A stretch of DNA of 64,000 nucleotides from Musa acuminata AAA Group. Lineage: Eukaryota; Streptophyta; Magnoliopsida; Zingiberales; Musaceae. Below the pieces are notes generated by a model. That model saw nothing but the letters and a program-made list of their open reading frames with translations. It was not told where the DNA came from and ran no database searches. Position numbers and translations under genes: made by a program. The stretch covers positions 5,261,001-5,325,000 of the forward strand of contig NC_088357.1 of NCBI RefSeq assembly GCF_036884655.1, in the 5' to 3' direction. Within the stretch, counting starts at the first letter, position 1. Each line of letters starts with the position of its first letter. This document shows positions 25,374-38,299 of the stretch, one piece after another.

Positions 25374-27330
25374 TCAGTGATTCAGTTGTTGCTTGTGATG
25401 AGTCTTTTGTGCCTCTCCTCCTGCAGCAAACATGCATTGAACTTACTGCTAATATATATTTGCAACTTAAACAAGATCTTAAAACCATATGCTTTCACTC
25501 AACCATACCTGCAGCAGCCTTCTTTCTGCCATGAGCAATGTAGAGCTTTTTCACAGAAGTAATAAACAACCTACACAAGCATAATTATGCTTCAGTTATA
25601 TCAAAAAGCATGCAGTAATAATCATTTCATTCCATGAGAGAAAGAACTCATTGGAGCAAAGGCAAGTGAGCTCAAATTCACATACTCCCAGGGGATATCA
25701 CCAACAAGCATCTGATCACCTTCACTATCTTCATAAAGCAGAACAAAGTCATCATCAGCAACCTCATCATCTTGTTCTCCTGAATTGTTTGAATAATTAG
25801 CTGAAAACAAAAAAGACAGAAAAGTTCACATATGATTCTTCCATGACTGACTCTCAAATGCTCTCATGCATATCAGGAAAAATGAAATGTTCACACTGTT
25901 TTTTTTTCTGTGATCAATGTACAGAGCATTCTGATACCGCAAAATGTTTAATTATCATTGTGAATCAATTATAATATGATTTTTAAAAATAATATAAAAT
26001 TTATAATGATGATTAATAGTAGTTAGCCTAAGGTTTTTTATATGTATTAATATAATTGGCTTCTATGAAGAAGGATGTTAACATTTGAAGACACACATAA
26101 GCCTTTAGGGGCAAATATGCTATTTTGAGAATCCTGAGGGATAAATATGTAAAACTCCCTGTAAAGAATGGTAAATGACCATAAGGTGTTCGACGTAAAG
26201 CACACGCACAGAGCGGGGGTGGAAACCTGATCGCATCCGAGCTCCCGTACAGGAGAGGAAGTTGCGGAGCAACTTGGAGAGGGCGCGATAGAGCGACCGG
26301 TAGCTCTCATGGGCTCCCAGGTCGATCTTCCTGCCCACCACGTAGCCTTCCATGTTAACCTTCACGAACATCGCAGGTCTTGATCTCGATTCTGTCGTAA
26401 GCACTGTTGTTGCCTCTCTCTCTGTTAACTTTCGCCTCTTCGCGTCGTTCTCTCCGTCCATCCCGGGCTTCAGCAGGCTTAGATGCTTTCGAGAGGTTCG
26501 CACTGGCGGCCAGCCGACAAGCAGCGGCGGCGGCGGCGGCGGCGGCGGCGTGGAAGACGAAGGATGCGCATCTCTGCTAGCACAAACAGCAATCCAAACA
26601 AGATAACTCAAAGATCATGCGACCGTCTTTTCATTGGATTTTGACTAAAGTTATTGAGGAAGTCGGAGATTACTCTCAACTTATCTCTACCAAACCCTTC
26701 CATATAATTATGTATCACATTGTCAATCTATAGTGAGTTAGATTTCAATCCTAACTAAAAGTTTTCTTGTGATAGTTGAGATATGCATCATATTCTAGAT
26801 ATGACATGCACATTTCTCTAGTAGTCTCCTATCATGTTCTTCCTCAGACAACCGTCATCAAGAACACTCCATCATGAATGGTAAGAACAAAACCAACCAT
26901 GCCAATTAAGTAGCAAGGACCCCCGAGGAAGAAGAGCAAGTGTTCATCTTACCAAAACTGCAGAGATGCATGGTGTAGGAGAAACCTATACCGACCTCGG
27001 CGCAGAAGAAGCTTGCTCGAAGACTGCCTTCTGCTGCCGAGCAGCGAGACTCCACGGGTGGATGAATCCGCTGTGGATCTCAGCTGGAAGCCACTCCTTA
27101 GCTCCTTGGTCTCTTGGGTGCACCACAAGGTTATCTCTGGTAGCTAAGAGTCCTCGGCACTCGCCGGAATCACCACCGCCAACGTTGCAGGCCATGACAC
27201 CGGAAGAGATGCGAAGACTGAGCTCCAGGGGGTTCCGGAAACCATGGGCTGCTTCTGTGGCTTTATCTTGATCGTGAGCTCCTCCTCCCTCCTGTCTTCG
27301 GCTTGGAGGTTCAAACAGTATGGACTTCAT
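25374..27330 (-). CDS. IAA: Aux/IAA auxin co-repressor
   Basis: Five exons on the minus strand: 27330-26996, 26576-26227, 25800-25686, 25570-25509 and 25420-25374, for 302 residues. All four Aux/IAA domains are present. Domain I has the EAR motif LELSL (35-39), which recruits TOPLESS. Domain II is the degron VGWPPVR (132-138), by which TIR1/AFB and auxin trigger degradation. It is followed by a basic AKRRK nuclear signal. Domain III spans the PB1 lysine in FVKVNMEGYVVGRK (K184). Domain IV has YEDSEGDQMLVGDIPWELF for oligomerisation with ARFs. Eight prolines sit just before the degron. The exon 2 acceptor is uncertain by three bases. The last exon is uncertain too: reading through exon 4 would end the protein at AAAGMVE instead. 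The tail lacks the usual second basic signal. Confidence 0.88.
26525..26550. repeat. (CGG)n repeat encoding the polyproline run
   Basis: About nine CGG/GGC triplets inside Aux/IAA exon 2. On the minus strand they encode eight consecutive prolines immediately before the degron. Confidence 0.9.
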
Positions 27331-27403
27331 GATCGACCTTCGCAGGAGCGGCAGAGAAAGGTGATGCGATTAGGTTGGTTTGGTGGGTTTAAGAAGACAT
27401 GCA

Positions 27404-27437
<34 letters not shown>

Positions 27438-27904
27438 TTTGAGCTTCGTTGAAGTGGTTGATGTACCAATGTTGTAGCATCATGAGAAAGGCTTGGAACT
27501 ATGATTAGGTTAAGGACACCACAGGAGTTCATGCTTTTCTCACTGATCATTGCTGCTAGAGCTGCATGCATTAAGACATGGATGTGAAGCGTGATGTACT
27601 AATGTCCTGAACAGTTGGTAATAATTACTTGCAATTTCCAACAAAAGTTTGCTCATAGCTACAAACAATTATTACCCCAATAAAGACTTCATATAGAACA
27701 CAATATATGTACTTATCAACTACTTTGATTAAAGAGGCATGATTAATGACACCAACACCACAATGGAGGGATTTCCTGGATCAACATAATCATGGAAAGT
27801 ATAAATTTATTGTGCAATCAATTAAATCAAAACTATAACATGTCTTTCATTTCAAACAAATCTTAGCATCTTAATTATAAGTCTAGTGGCTGCTCATTTT
27901 TTTT

Positions 27905-27926
27905 GGGGGGGGGGGGGGGGGGGGGG
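27905..27926. repeat. poly-G tract of about 22 bases
   Basis: A TTTTTTT run is followed directly by about 22 G. The exact length is likely to be uncertain because such tracts slip in sequencing. Confidence 0.85.
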
Positions 27927-30210
27927 CAGAAATAAATAAAAAATACAGATCATTTTTTGTTTTATGAATGATTAAAATGGCCCAACCTTTTTCAGTTTCT
28001 TTCAGTATATACAAGAATACAAAACCAATCTTCAGTAGTTAAATTGCATACATTTACCCAAAAAATGGATGAAGTATGATTTGGCTTTGGAGATTTGGAG
28101 CTCATGAGGGCAATGATGGGCATCTTCTTCTCTTCTGATCCCTCCACTCACAATGAACTGTTGCTGCATGCTGCAGAAATCTTTGCTGGTATCTGGTATC
28201 TCTTCTTTCCATTCTGACCTTTTAGAGAAATAAGACTTGAAGCATATGCTTTCTTTTTGCCAACCCTATCATTCTTATGAGCTAAACTTTCTTGTTTAGT
28301 GTTCTCAAAAGTCATGCTAAAGTACTTTGCTTTTTTGTTTAGTAATCACCTACCAAGCTGACTGATTAAACCTATGACATTTAGGACTTGGCTATGATTA
28401 AGCAAAACTATAAGGATGAGTGTGAATCATTAATGAAGCTTTTCTGGTCAACAAAATTGTAGACCAACCTTCATTATATGCCATTGAGAAGCTCATTCAG
28501 TGTGATGCTGCATTCTTAGGGATTAATTAACCTTCACAGTGAGATGATCAAGTTATTCCTTGTAGTTCCAATTTCACCTGAAGTAGTCTGCCGATTTGCT
28601 TATAATCAACCTTCAGTTTTGTATAATAATCTCTGTATAAATGCACCATATTCAACCTTGTTTTATTAGAACAAGAAATGGAAGCATAAAACAAGACAGC
28701 CAAACAACTAAAACAGCACATGAGTATCTCATTGATCGGCTCCTAGACAATGGAAGACACCCATCAGAGACCACTCAAAATGGGATCAAATAGTTTTCCC
28801 CTTGGCTTGTCTTGTAGACTGATATGACAAAACTGATGCACCACTTCAAATTGTAGCATCCCTTCTTGTGTGAATCACAGATAGGATTGAAATGTTGATG
28901 ATGATGATGATATGAGATGAGAATGCTAAAGTGAAAGTCATGATCACACACAAACAGGGTGGTACCATCTCAATTTCCCTACAGCAGCAATCATCACATT
29001 CAAGCTTTCTTGCTTTACCAAAGCCCCCATCCAATTACCTCACCACTGCTAAATTAATTCATCTTTTTTCCTTAAGCAAAAAACTGCAAATGAGTTTTCT
29101 CAGCAGTGCAGAGAGTTGAATTACTGACAAGTCAAACATGCATGCAAACCTCTACCTGTTGTTTAGTCTTCTCTACTCACAGGGTGGGGAAGAAAGTTGA
29201 ACAGTAACGTAGAAAGACACCAGTCATGTTAAAGAACAGTGAAGAATCAAACCAAACTTGCCCACTGAGGATAAATTGCAATGTTTGGTTGGTAAATGAA
29301 TAGTTCAAGACAAATATCAATTCTTACTATAAGATGCCATCATAATTGACGATTCACTCATTCACGTCTAAAGTGTTTGACAAAATGGCTTGAAGTGATG
29401 CACGCCAAGGGGAAGAAAAGGCCCCAGTGGTCATCATGAACCTTGGTGACATATCCGAGTGCCACACCTAAGCAAAGAGAAAGCAGTAGCAAGAAACCAT
29501 GTCAATCCATGAAGCCATCATGTCAATCATACGGCACTGTCCCAAAAGATGAAGAACATGTGCTTTTATCCCATGCACTGCAGTGCCTTCTTTTCTCTTT
29601 GTTCGCTTGACCTGCGAAAATGGCGGGCGTTTTAACAGCTATCCATTGACTTCCAATCATTTCCTTCCCTTCCTCTCTGTTTTTGCATGGATTTCTGACA
29701 TCATTGGCTTTCTGTTTGACTGATGAAATCCATATTTTTTTACCCAACACAACACATTACGATCAAAAGATCAAGAATTTTTATGTCAATTGCTGCAGTT
29801 CAAGTTCGTAAAATTTAGGAAATTAATGGTATCCAAGAATAGGATAAGTAGGACCAAAGAATATATTGTACTACTTTATTGGTGCTCTGAAACTAGTGGT
29901 CATTTTGACATTTTTATTTGAATTGCTACTTGTCATAAGATAAGAGAATGAAATGCAACTGATATAACAAGCCAACGATGATTGCATACTCATACCACTC
30001 ATTGGGCATATCACCACCATCGGATGTCACAAGACATTATGATGTTTGTCACCTATGACCCATCATGAGGCTCTTTATGATAGTTTGACTGAGGTGGTGT
30101 TCTGTCTTTGTCAATCAAAGAGAGAGCAACTTGAAGTTAGAAAACATCAAACAATTGGGATGGTAATCTAATATTTGAAATCTTTGTTCAAAAAGTAATG
30201 AAAGAGATAA

Positions 30211-30322
30211 TGCAATTTTAGACAATGATGTATGACTTCCACTAGTTGCTAAGACCAAGAAAGTATGAATTAGCCATTGATGTATGACTTCCACTAATGC
30301 AATTTAAGACATTGATGAATGA
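30211..30322. repeat. short shuffled duplications
   Basis: GATGTATGACTTCCACTA occurs at about 30227 and 30279. TGCAATTT(T/A)AGACA occurs at 30211 and 30298. GTATGAATTAGCC occurs near 30263 and 30392. The blocks alternate, as in a locally rearranged tandem repeat. Confidence 0.7.
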
Positions 30323-30681
30323 AGACCAGTTTATCTTTTGGACAAAATAACACAGCTATAGTCAGCAACAGTCAGGTGTAAGTTAAACAGGGTATGAATT
30401 AGCCTTTGACAATAATAACAACCATTAGACGAAGATTATATCCAAGATATTATGTTCTACAACAAAATTTTAATTATTCCAAGATAATTTTTCTTCTATT
30501 CTATTAATTCATCACCTTCTTTCTTCTTGGTACATTAGACAAACAAGCATCCTAAGGTCAAATTGGTCGATGCTTACAAGTATCATATCAGAACACAAGT
30601 CTGGAAAATGGCTAAAACTGATGCAGCAAGTATGCTGACTCCAATGCAATTAGTGATTAGAGAAAGCACACCTCCAAAACT

Positions 30682-33600
30682 CTATGGAATATCATACTTC
30701 ACAGTGCCAAGATACAGACCGCAGGCAGGAGCCATGGGGCTTGCAGCAGTCACCGATTTTGCATTCAGAATTCTTTCGACTGCATCAAATTAATTGATAG
30801 AACACAAATTTAGGATTCTAATATCTTATAGAATGACCACATTTTTCATTGAATGAATGTGAGAGAACATACCATCACTGACTGTTATCTCTCCAGTCCC
30901 GACAGATTTTAGACCACCAACCATAAGCCTGACCTGCGAAATTGGACTAATCTTAATGCCCTTCAAAACCATGAAACAACAAGATAATAGAGTCACAGGA
31001 ATATTTGGTTTGCTAGTTTCTTGATAGCTGTAAATATACACATCTATTTTAATATACTAGCTTAATAGCATTTTAGTCCCCAAATTTATCTTGTTCAAAG
31101 ATACTTCCAAAAATTTACTGCTAAAAAACCAAGGAAGAGCAGGTTTTTGAATTGCTGCAGATGTGAAACAACAGGAATGAAGAGAGAGAATGAAGTGAAG
31201 AAAAAGAAAGAGAGAGAAACAGCAAATACAAGATACCAGCAGATATAGTCAATTTTTTGTTCATATCAAATAACTACTGATAATGATATTCACTATAATT
31301 ACAGTGAAGTTTAACCAATTATGTCAGTATTCCAAGTGACTGAAAAATAAAAATTTACCAGTTATTTCATGACAAAATAACTAGTCAAACCATTTCCTAA
31401 GGAGATTTTGATATCAAATCAAACTCCTACCAAAGTGTTCCTTCTAAACAAAAACATGTCCAGAATAAGCGAATCTGCTTACCTTGAAAACAATACACCA
31501 AAATCTGTACAGAAATACATGAACTAGACTATGGTGGCCTGACTGCACGTATTCGTTCAACCAGGCTCCAAAATGGCCCAGGAGGCAATAGCTGTGTCTA
31601 ATTTCATGTTTTGGATTCTTTGATAGCTTTTTCCAAACAATGCTATAACCAAAAGAGACCTACTATCATCAAGAAACCTCAGAATAGGACCCTAGAATTA
31701 TCATACAAGAAATATCGTAACATAATGAAAACTCAAATTTAACTTGAATCAATATAGACTCAGTAGAATCTTTAGCAAACTTGTTTTCTGCAGCCGCAGA
31801 AAAAGTGCGATACATGAATTATGATTGTGATAAATAATCCTTAGAGCATCAAATGTTCATTAACCTGAGAGGGTACTGCAGCAAATATCAACTGATTGGG
31901 ATAGAGCATCTAAAAGTATCATATGGAGAACAGATCCCCAAGAAATGTAGCAAACTGAGATAAAACCTTTAGCTACCAAATATTCTTCATCTGTGCTATC
32001 AGATTAATTAACCACTCAACTCATACAAGCATAGTGTCAAGCCTCAACAAGCAAAAGATACACTTTGTTTTTGGCAAGATACAAATTCTCCATACGTTAT
32101 CAAAGCACATAAATGGAGCAATGTTTTCTCTTCCTGATAACACATGATAATTCCACAAAAAAAAGGACACTTCTATCTATGGATAATATGAAAATTGGAA
32201 AAGGAGTGAAACATATAAATAAAAGAAAAGCAAGGCCATGTAAGGAAGCATGAAAAAGTAAGAAGTGAACCTGGTGGTAAAGAAAAGAACGAGCTCTTGC
32301 TGTTATAACATAGCAACGATGCCTTGATCTATGTCCAAACCCTTGACAGCAATCAGTACCGTTCTTCTGAATGCTCATGCGAGAGGTGTCCAAATAATTT
32401 GCAGGTAATTCATGGTCGGATGTCTTGGAACAAGAAAGAGAACCATTTAATGATTCCATCTCTGACCTCTCCATGATTGACGGGAAGTACAGTGATGGAA
32501 GAACTTCTGCGACACTAAGTTCGTCCAAAGTTTTGATAGGAGACTTTGCCTGCACATCAATGAGCAAAATACACATGTTATATACCGCTCTCGTGAGTAA
32601 AAATGAAGAAAACAGAAATCCAAATACTTCAGAAATTTTAACAGTGCACAAGTATAATAATTTAAGAAATTCCTGCATGAAGTGAAGTTGGAACTTCACT
32701 CAAACAACCATCCATCATTAAAGATATGACTAATAATGAGCCAATTAAAGTCAAACAAATATTATTAAGATCCCTCAAGATCATGGATTTAGACCATGGT
32801 ACTAAACTGGTTTTAGCAACCAACCAGACTGCTACAATACTGATATACCAGATGATATATGGACCTGAACCTCCTAGCCTCATTGAATAGAATAATAAAA
32901 AAATAAAAATGAATGGTATTTGTACCAATTTCAAGCTATATGTTTTGGTACCAGTTCATGGTCAGACCAGTAAATATAGGTCCATACCAAGTCAGTTGTC
33001 ATTTAACAACAATAAGAAACAAAAAAAAATCTGGATGGTTTAAAATGAAAAAGAATGTTGAAGCCTAGAACCTGGCAACCAGTGGCCCTAAATGAGCTGA
33101 AATCATGAGACCCCATCAGAATGCTACATGCTTTCTGCATGGAAACCATTTATAAGAGAAAATCAATATCATACAAAATTCAGATATGATTCACGAAATA
33201 ATTAACCTTCATAGCAAGAATATCCAGTTCCTCAGGTACATGCCAAGCACGGTCTTTCTCGAAGGTTGACAAAGGCTCTGGCCCTGAGAGGATGCGGTAG
33301 TGGTATCTACAAAGAATTACAAGATTTTAGTTGTATGATAAGATAGATAAATTCTACACAAACAAATTTAAACAGAAGCTTCAAGACAATTAAAGACTCC
33401 TAGAGTTATTAAGAGACAATTAGAGACTCCTGGACATATTAAGGGTTCAGTTAAGCAACAGCCAAAACCATGTACTTTGCCATGCTGGCAAAATTTTAAA
33501 AGTGCGGATAAAATGGAGTCAACCCAATGAACTGACAGGAAAACATAAAATATAACAATATTTAAATCTGACTAACAGCTCAAAACAGAGAGGGGAGCGG

Positions 33601-36600
33601 GTTAGAGGAACAAACCCAGGAAAGAAAAGGAAACACTAATTACCTATCACAAGGGCTCTTCAGCAGCTGGCAAGTATAGCATTAGTCATTAGGCGAAGGA
33701 AAAAACAATTGGCAGCGGTCTCTGGCAACTGACCATGCCAACACATGATTTAGGCAGCCAGTCTACCTGAGGGTATTATCAGAATGTTGAGGATGGAGAA
33801 TAAGAAGTTAAAGAAATTAAGGTAAGAGAGAGAGAGAGAGAGAGAGAGATCAGGAAGGGCAAGAGAGGGAAATCTTTGGATCAGTCAACAGTACAAAGAA
33901 CACAAAGGTAATTCGTTAAATTAGCATACCAGTTAAATTAGCACACAAAGATGAAAATGTTTAACTTCATTAAGCTAATATTACATCAATCTCACACTCT
34001 AGTAGGCCTTTTGCAGGAGCCAGTAGGTTTAGCAGGTGCAAAACACTGTAAACCATCACTTCAATTCTTAGTAGTATCATGGGAACTTACTGGAGAAAAA
34101 GAAAAAGTCGAATAACAAAATACAATTAGTGAACCACTCACAAATTATCAAGAGTGTTAGTTCATGAGCTGGTATTTTGTCAAACAATGTGCATTTAAAA
34201 GGACCAAAGAGTGTATTGTCCTAACCATGACAAAGGAAGCATAAATAGGAAAAGATCAGGCTTACAAGAAAAAAATGTATTACCAACATTCTGACTCGGT
34301 CTCTCTGTTCAACACAACATACTCTTCTTTTTAACTTAAGTAGGAAACTTTAAACTCGCATATTAACATACAGTGCAATTTTTTGTGATCAAGAATTTAA
34401 TGAGATGTATGTATTAATAATTTCATATTAAAGACAGGTTTTCTGATACCTACGTCCGCTCCAGGGCCTTGAATCGTGCATGAAAATCTGCTGGAACACA
34501 TCGAACATCAATTACTGTTATGTCACCTTCACATTTCTGCCATACACATAAGAAAAAAAGAAAATATGTTCATTATTTTGCATCAAATGCACATCTATAA
34601 ACATAAAAAATATGTTGGACTACAGAAGTAATTAATGAATGCATATCATTTCTCAAAGTGTAATTGCAAAATAAGTGCATCAGCTAGGACAAGGTAATAA
34701 CCTTCACTTAACCATGATTTCAAAAGATGGAAAAAGAACAAATTTATTATAAGAGATAAGACTATTCTATTGCTCATAAAGACACATAAACATCATGTAG
34801 AATGGCAAAGGAACTATGGCCCAGTACCAAAATGATATGGTATAAGTTGCAAATCCAACTTTTGTTAGTATAGCATCATAACAGATGGAAACAAACCTGT
34901 AAAAAGTGATTAACAGCACGTCTTACAACACCTGGTTCATGTGGTGTTAACTGTAAAAAAAGAAACATCAGTGATTCAGTATAACACTTCGAATAAACTA
35001 GGTGAACCAGTTGATGCATTGCAACGAACTTACAGCACTGTGAATCTGGGGAGTCAGAGAATGAAAGAGGAGCACTGACATACAAAATAATGGATATACT
35101 TGAATGTTACTTTGTTTTGTTTCTTTTGAAATATCTTTTTCAGTTAAAGAGAGTAAAATAAAACTTTCTACGGAGGTGATTAGATAAATAAATTACATTG
35201 ATTGACATGAAAACAAAAACTGTGTATCAAGAGCACTGGAGCAAATAAACAACAAACTCTTCTCTCTTTTAGATGCTTCCTCTTGGAAGCATCACCTTGA
35301 AGCCACAAACAAAAGAAAAAAACCGTCAAGGACATTGTATATTCAAGATATTCATTATCTAATATTCAAGCTATTCATTTTATACTTTCCCAATACTCTT
35401 ACACTCAAGCTCTGTATCTTGGGGGGTGTTTAGCTGTTAATTTATACAAAACAACACCCTAATAACCTAAAGAATGGCAATAAATTCGAAACTACTATAT
35501 TTACCCACAAAATTGTGTGCTGATTAACAAGACAAATCAAACCACAAGAACATATTATAACAGTAAACGAATAATAGGTTCCTTCCATAAAGCAATAGTA
35601 TTCTGATATGAAAAGTAGGAAAGCATTCTATAAAGAATGTTGAAGTACATAAAGCACTCTGGTAATCACATACCACTTCCCCAGGCTTTCGTTTACTTAT
35701 GCGCTCAACATCAACATGGCAAACATTTGATAGAGCATGAACTCCTGCATCCTGAACCAAAAACAACATTACATCATACCCTAGCCAAATTATGGTAATT
35801 TGTCAACCAATGTGAAAGATAAAGGGACAAAAGTGTGAGGTATTCAAAGAAATTCTGTCTCTTCCTAGGGTATAGAAAAATTTAACAATTGTGACTTGTA
35901 CACTCTTGCATGCAAATGAAGGCTAGACTCTTTTTCATGGTATTTATTTGCAATTACAAAAATGGAGTGACATCATATATTAAATATTTCACAATAAATC
36001 TTGAGGCTATAACACATAAGACACTAGTTCTCAACCAAGTGCATCCTTCTTGGATTTAAACCAACATGGTATTCACCATCAATATCAAATGCAGCTCAAA
36101 TTTAACGAAATAAAATTGGACAACCAAGGATGTTAGGTCATACTTTTTTAAGATTAAATATCTGATCTAAACTTCTGATATATATATAGTTCCTGGCAAC
36201 TCCATAAAATAAGATTATGTACAACAAATATCATTGTTGACAAAGCATCTGTTGAACAAGGATAAATAAATTTAGATTCGCAGGGAAGACACATTAGACA
36301 TCATCAGGTCATTAACAAATTTAACTTGATCATACTAAAAGCACCACATAATTAGATTATTGAAAATACAAGTATCAAATGCAGCAAACTTCTACATCAC
36401 AAGAACAAATTACCGTTCGACTGGAGAAGGATATTGAAACTGGCTGTCCGATAAATTTATGAAATGCATCCTGCATGAGTTAGCAAAGCATTAATGAAAA
36501 AAGAAATCCATTGTCTGACACAATAGATACTATATATAAAAAATTTATATTCATAAAGAAAAATGTTTTAGAAATAATATCAAAATTTTAGTAAAATTCT

Positions 36601-37841
36601 TGTTTCCTATGTAAACAAGTCAGTTAGGACATCCTGTATGATTACCATGTTAAGGGTATATCATATTAGAACTTTAACTGCTGTAGTTTTTCAAGTTGGA
36701 CCAATAAAAGGTAAATGAAAACTTTTAGATATGACCTTCATTAAGGATTTTTCTGCTATACGCAGGCCAAAGATTTCTTTTGAAAATGTGTTAAATAAAT
36801 GTGTCTGCATATATAGCAAGAATCAAATTGCCACTCCTTTTGACAGCCAGCCAAAATTTGCAAGTTTAACTGACACAAACTATTGCTAGCATGCAAAACT
36901 CTTGTTGAGACTAGGCCAAAACTAGCCTGGATACTCAATGAGACCATTATTACCTACATCTTCACAACCCTTGAAGAAATACATCTCCACAACCCAGTTA
37001 AGTAGTCATGAGTTGGATACAAAGTGATGTCCCAACTATTTGGGGATATGGACCTCCTATCACCTAAGACATCAGACTCTAATAATACTGAAATGCAAAT
37101 CTATCTCGTTTTTACACCCAGATCTAATCTTCACATTGATGCCTTCTCCTATTATGCAATGCCAAATGCGACGAAGACATACCATCATGACTTAACCATG
37201 TACGATGAATTCAAGTTGTTAGGATTGCACGTGACATAGAAATCAATTAATATTTCCAGTGAACCTTAATGCGTAGTAATATCCGATGCTTGAATGGAAT
37301 ACGATTGTTTAAAGTTTACTAACAAGACCATGTACGAACTATTCGAGTATATTTTGATGAAAATCAAATCACGTACAGCACCTAAACAAATAGACCACCC
37401 AACATACAACCGAGGCATTCCTGCCTTGATGTTTCTTAGAACCCTCAAAGTTAAAATGTTATAGATTTTCGACGGTTTCACTACGCTAAGTAACTGGAAA
37501 AACATTAAATAACATTTCCGTGCCAACAAAAACCCGCTTTCGGCGAATGAGACATGCAAATTTACTCCCCCAACCTCAAGAACGCCAACAACGGTTCTGC
37601 AGTTGGGCTGCCTCTGGGACCCCGAGAACCGCGTTCCGATGTACTCCACCGCCACCAAGTACCTCTGGAGCCTAGGGTTTTGGCTCATCCCCTCGCGTCC
37701 TTCTCCACAACCCTCTTCCACGGATCTCGGCAGCTTCTGCGGCTTCGGCGACTCCGAGGGGGAGTCGAGGATTCGCTTCGGTTGTGTCGGGGAATCTGAT
37801 GACGGCATCGCCAGGGATGGATCGCCGCCGTCCTCTTTCAT
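30682..37841 (-). CDS. TruA-family tRNA pseudouridine synthase
   Basis: Ten minus-strand exons keep phase: 37841-37575, 36470-36414, 35751-35674, 34950-34897, 34536-34454, 33306-33207, 33134-33072, 32549-32271, 30933-30873 and 30779-30682. They encode 379 residues. TruA enzymes convert uridine to pseudouridine in the tRNA anticodon arm. Diagnostic blocks are YIGTRFSGSQRQP, then SSRTDAGVHALSN with the catalytic Asp109, then FHARFKALERTYHYRI, HDFSSFRATGCQAKSPIKTL, RSFLYHQVRLMVGGL and the C-terminal PMAPACGLYLG. The 63-base exon at 33134-33072 is too short for an ORF scan, but it supplies the conserved HDFSSFRA block. The N-terminus (about 55 residues) is proline, serine and charge rich, with no clear transit peptide. 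The middle carries a serine-rich insert after TLDEL. It looks closer to bacterial TruA and its plant relatives than to PUS3. Introns are large. Confidence 0.9.
32760..33000. repeat. diverged copy of the TACC/GGTA dispersed repeat
   Basis: It lies in the intron between the 33134-33072 and 32549-32271 exons of the pseudouridine synthase gene. Words such as GACCATGGTAC, TTTTGGTACCAG and GACCAGTAAATATAGGTCC are shared with the copies in RanBPM introns. Confidence 0.45.
33384..33443. repeat. 30-bp tandem repeat, two copies
   Basis: AGACAATTA(A/G)AGACTCCT and its flank recur with a 30-base period inside an intron of the pseudouridine synthase gene. Confidence 0.75.
33826..33849. repeat. (GA)n microsatellite
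   Basis: About 12 GA units inside an intron of the pseudouridine synthase gene. Confidence 0.95.
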
Positions 37842-38299
37842 CGCCGCGGCATCACGAAAAGAAACGTCTCGCTTTGTACCGTTTCGAGCCCGAGGGTTCG
37901 TTGTTCGTGACGCTTTTACATATTTATCCTTGCAGAACTCAAAAATAACAAGTTACTCCTTCGAAGTTTAGGGCTACTTAGATTATAGCTAACTACCGTT
38001 ATCATCACAACAGTATTTACACTTTACAATAGCAATCTATATAGTAACGCAAGTTTTATCAATAAAAATATTAAATAAAAAATAAAAAAAAATAATTTTA
38101 ATGTTTAAGTTGATGGTGACGAACGACATCAGTCGTGATAGACGACGGTGCTGCTAGCATCAACATCGACATAGTTGTCGAGCAGTCCTTTCGTCGTTCT
38201 ACATCTGCATCGATACTCCATCGTCGTGGAATCAAAGTTTGTTATCGAAGTCATCATGGAGAATCGTCGCTTGTCGAAGCAAGACCCAGAGATAAGCGC
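37842..38299. other. upstream region of the pseudouridine synthase gene
   Basis: Holds the presumed 5'UTR and promoter of the minus-strand gene, then an AT-rich stretch at 37970-38110. From about 38130 onward the sequence becomes GC-richer and probably belongs to the degraded U-box gene that follows. Confidence 0.4.

Larger units (their letters stand above)
27331..30681. other. intergenic region between Aux/IAA and tRNA pseudouridine synthase genes
   Basis: About 3.3 kb with the Aux/IAA promoter on its left. A CT-rich run at about 27405-27440 lies 75-110 bases upstream of the Aux/IAA ATG and may be in its 5'UTR. A poly-G tract lies at 27905-27926. Shuffled short duplications lie at 30211-30322. 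I saw no auxin-response TGTCTC element close to the gene and no protein-coding exon. Confidence 0.45.
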
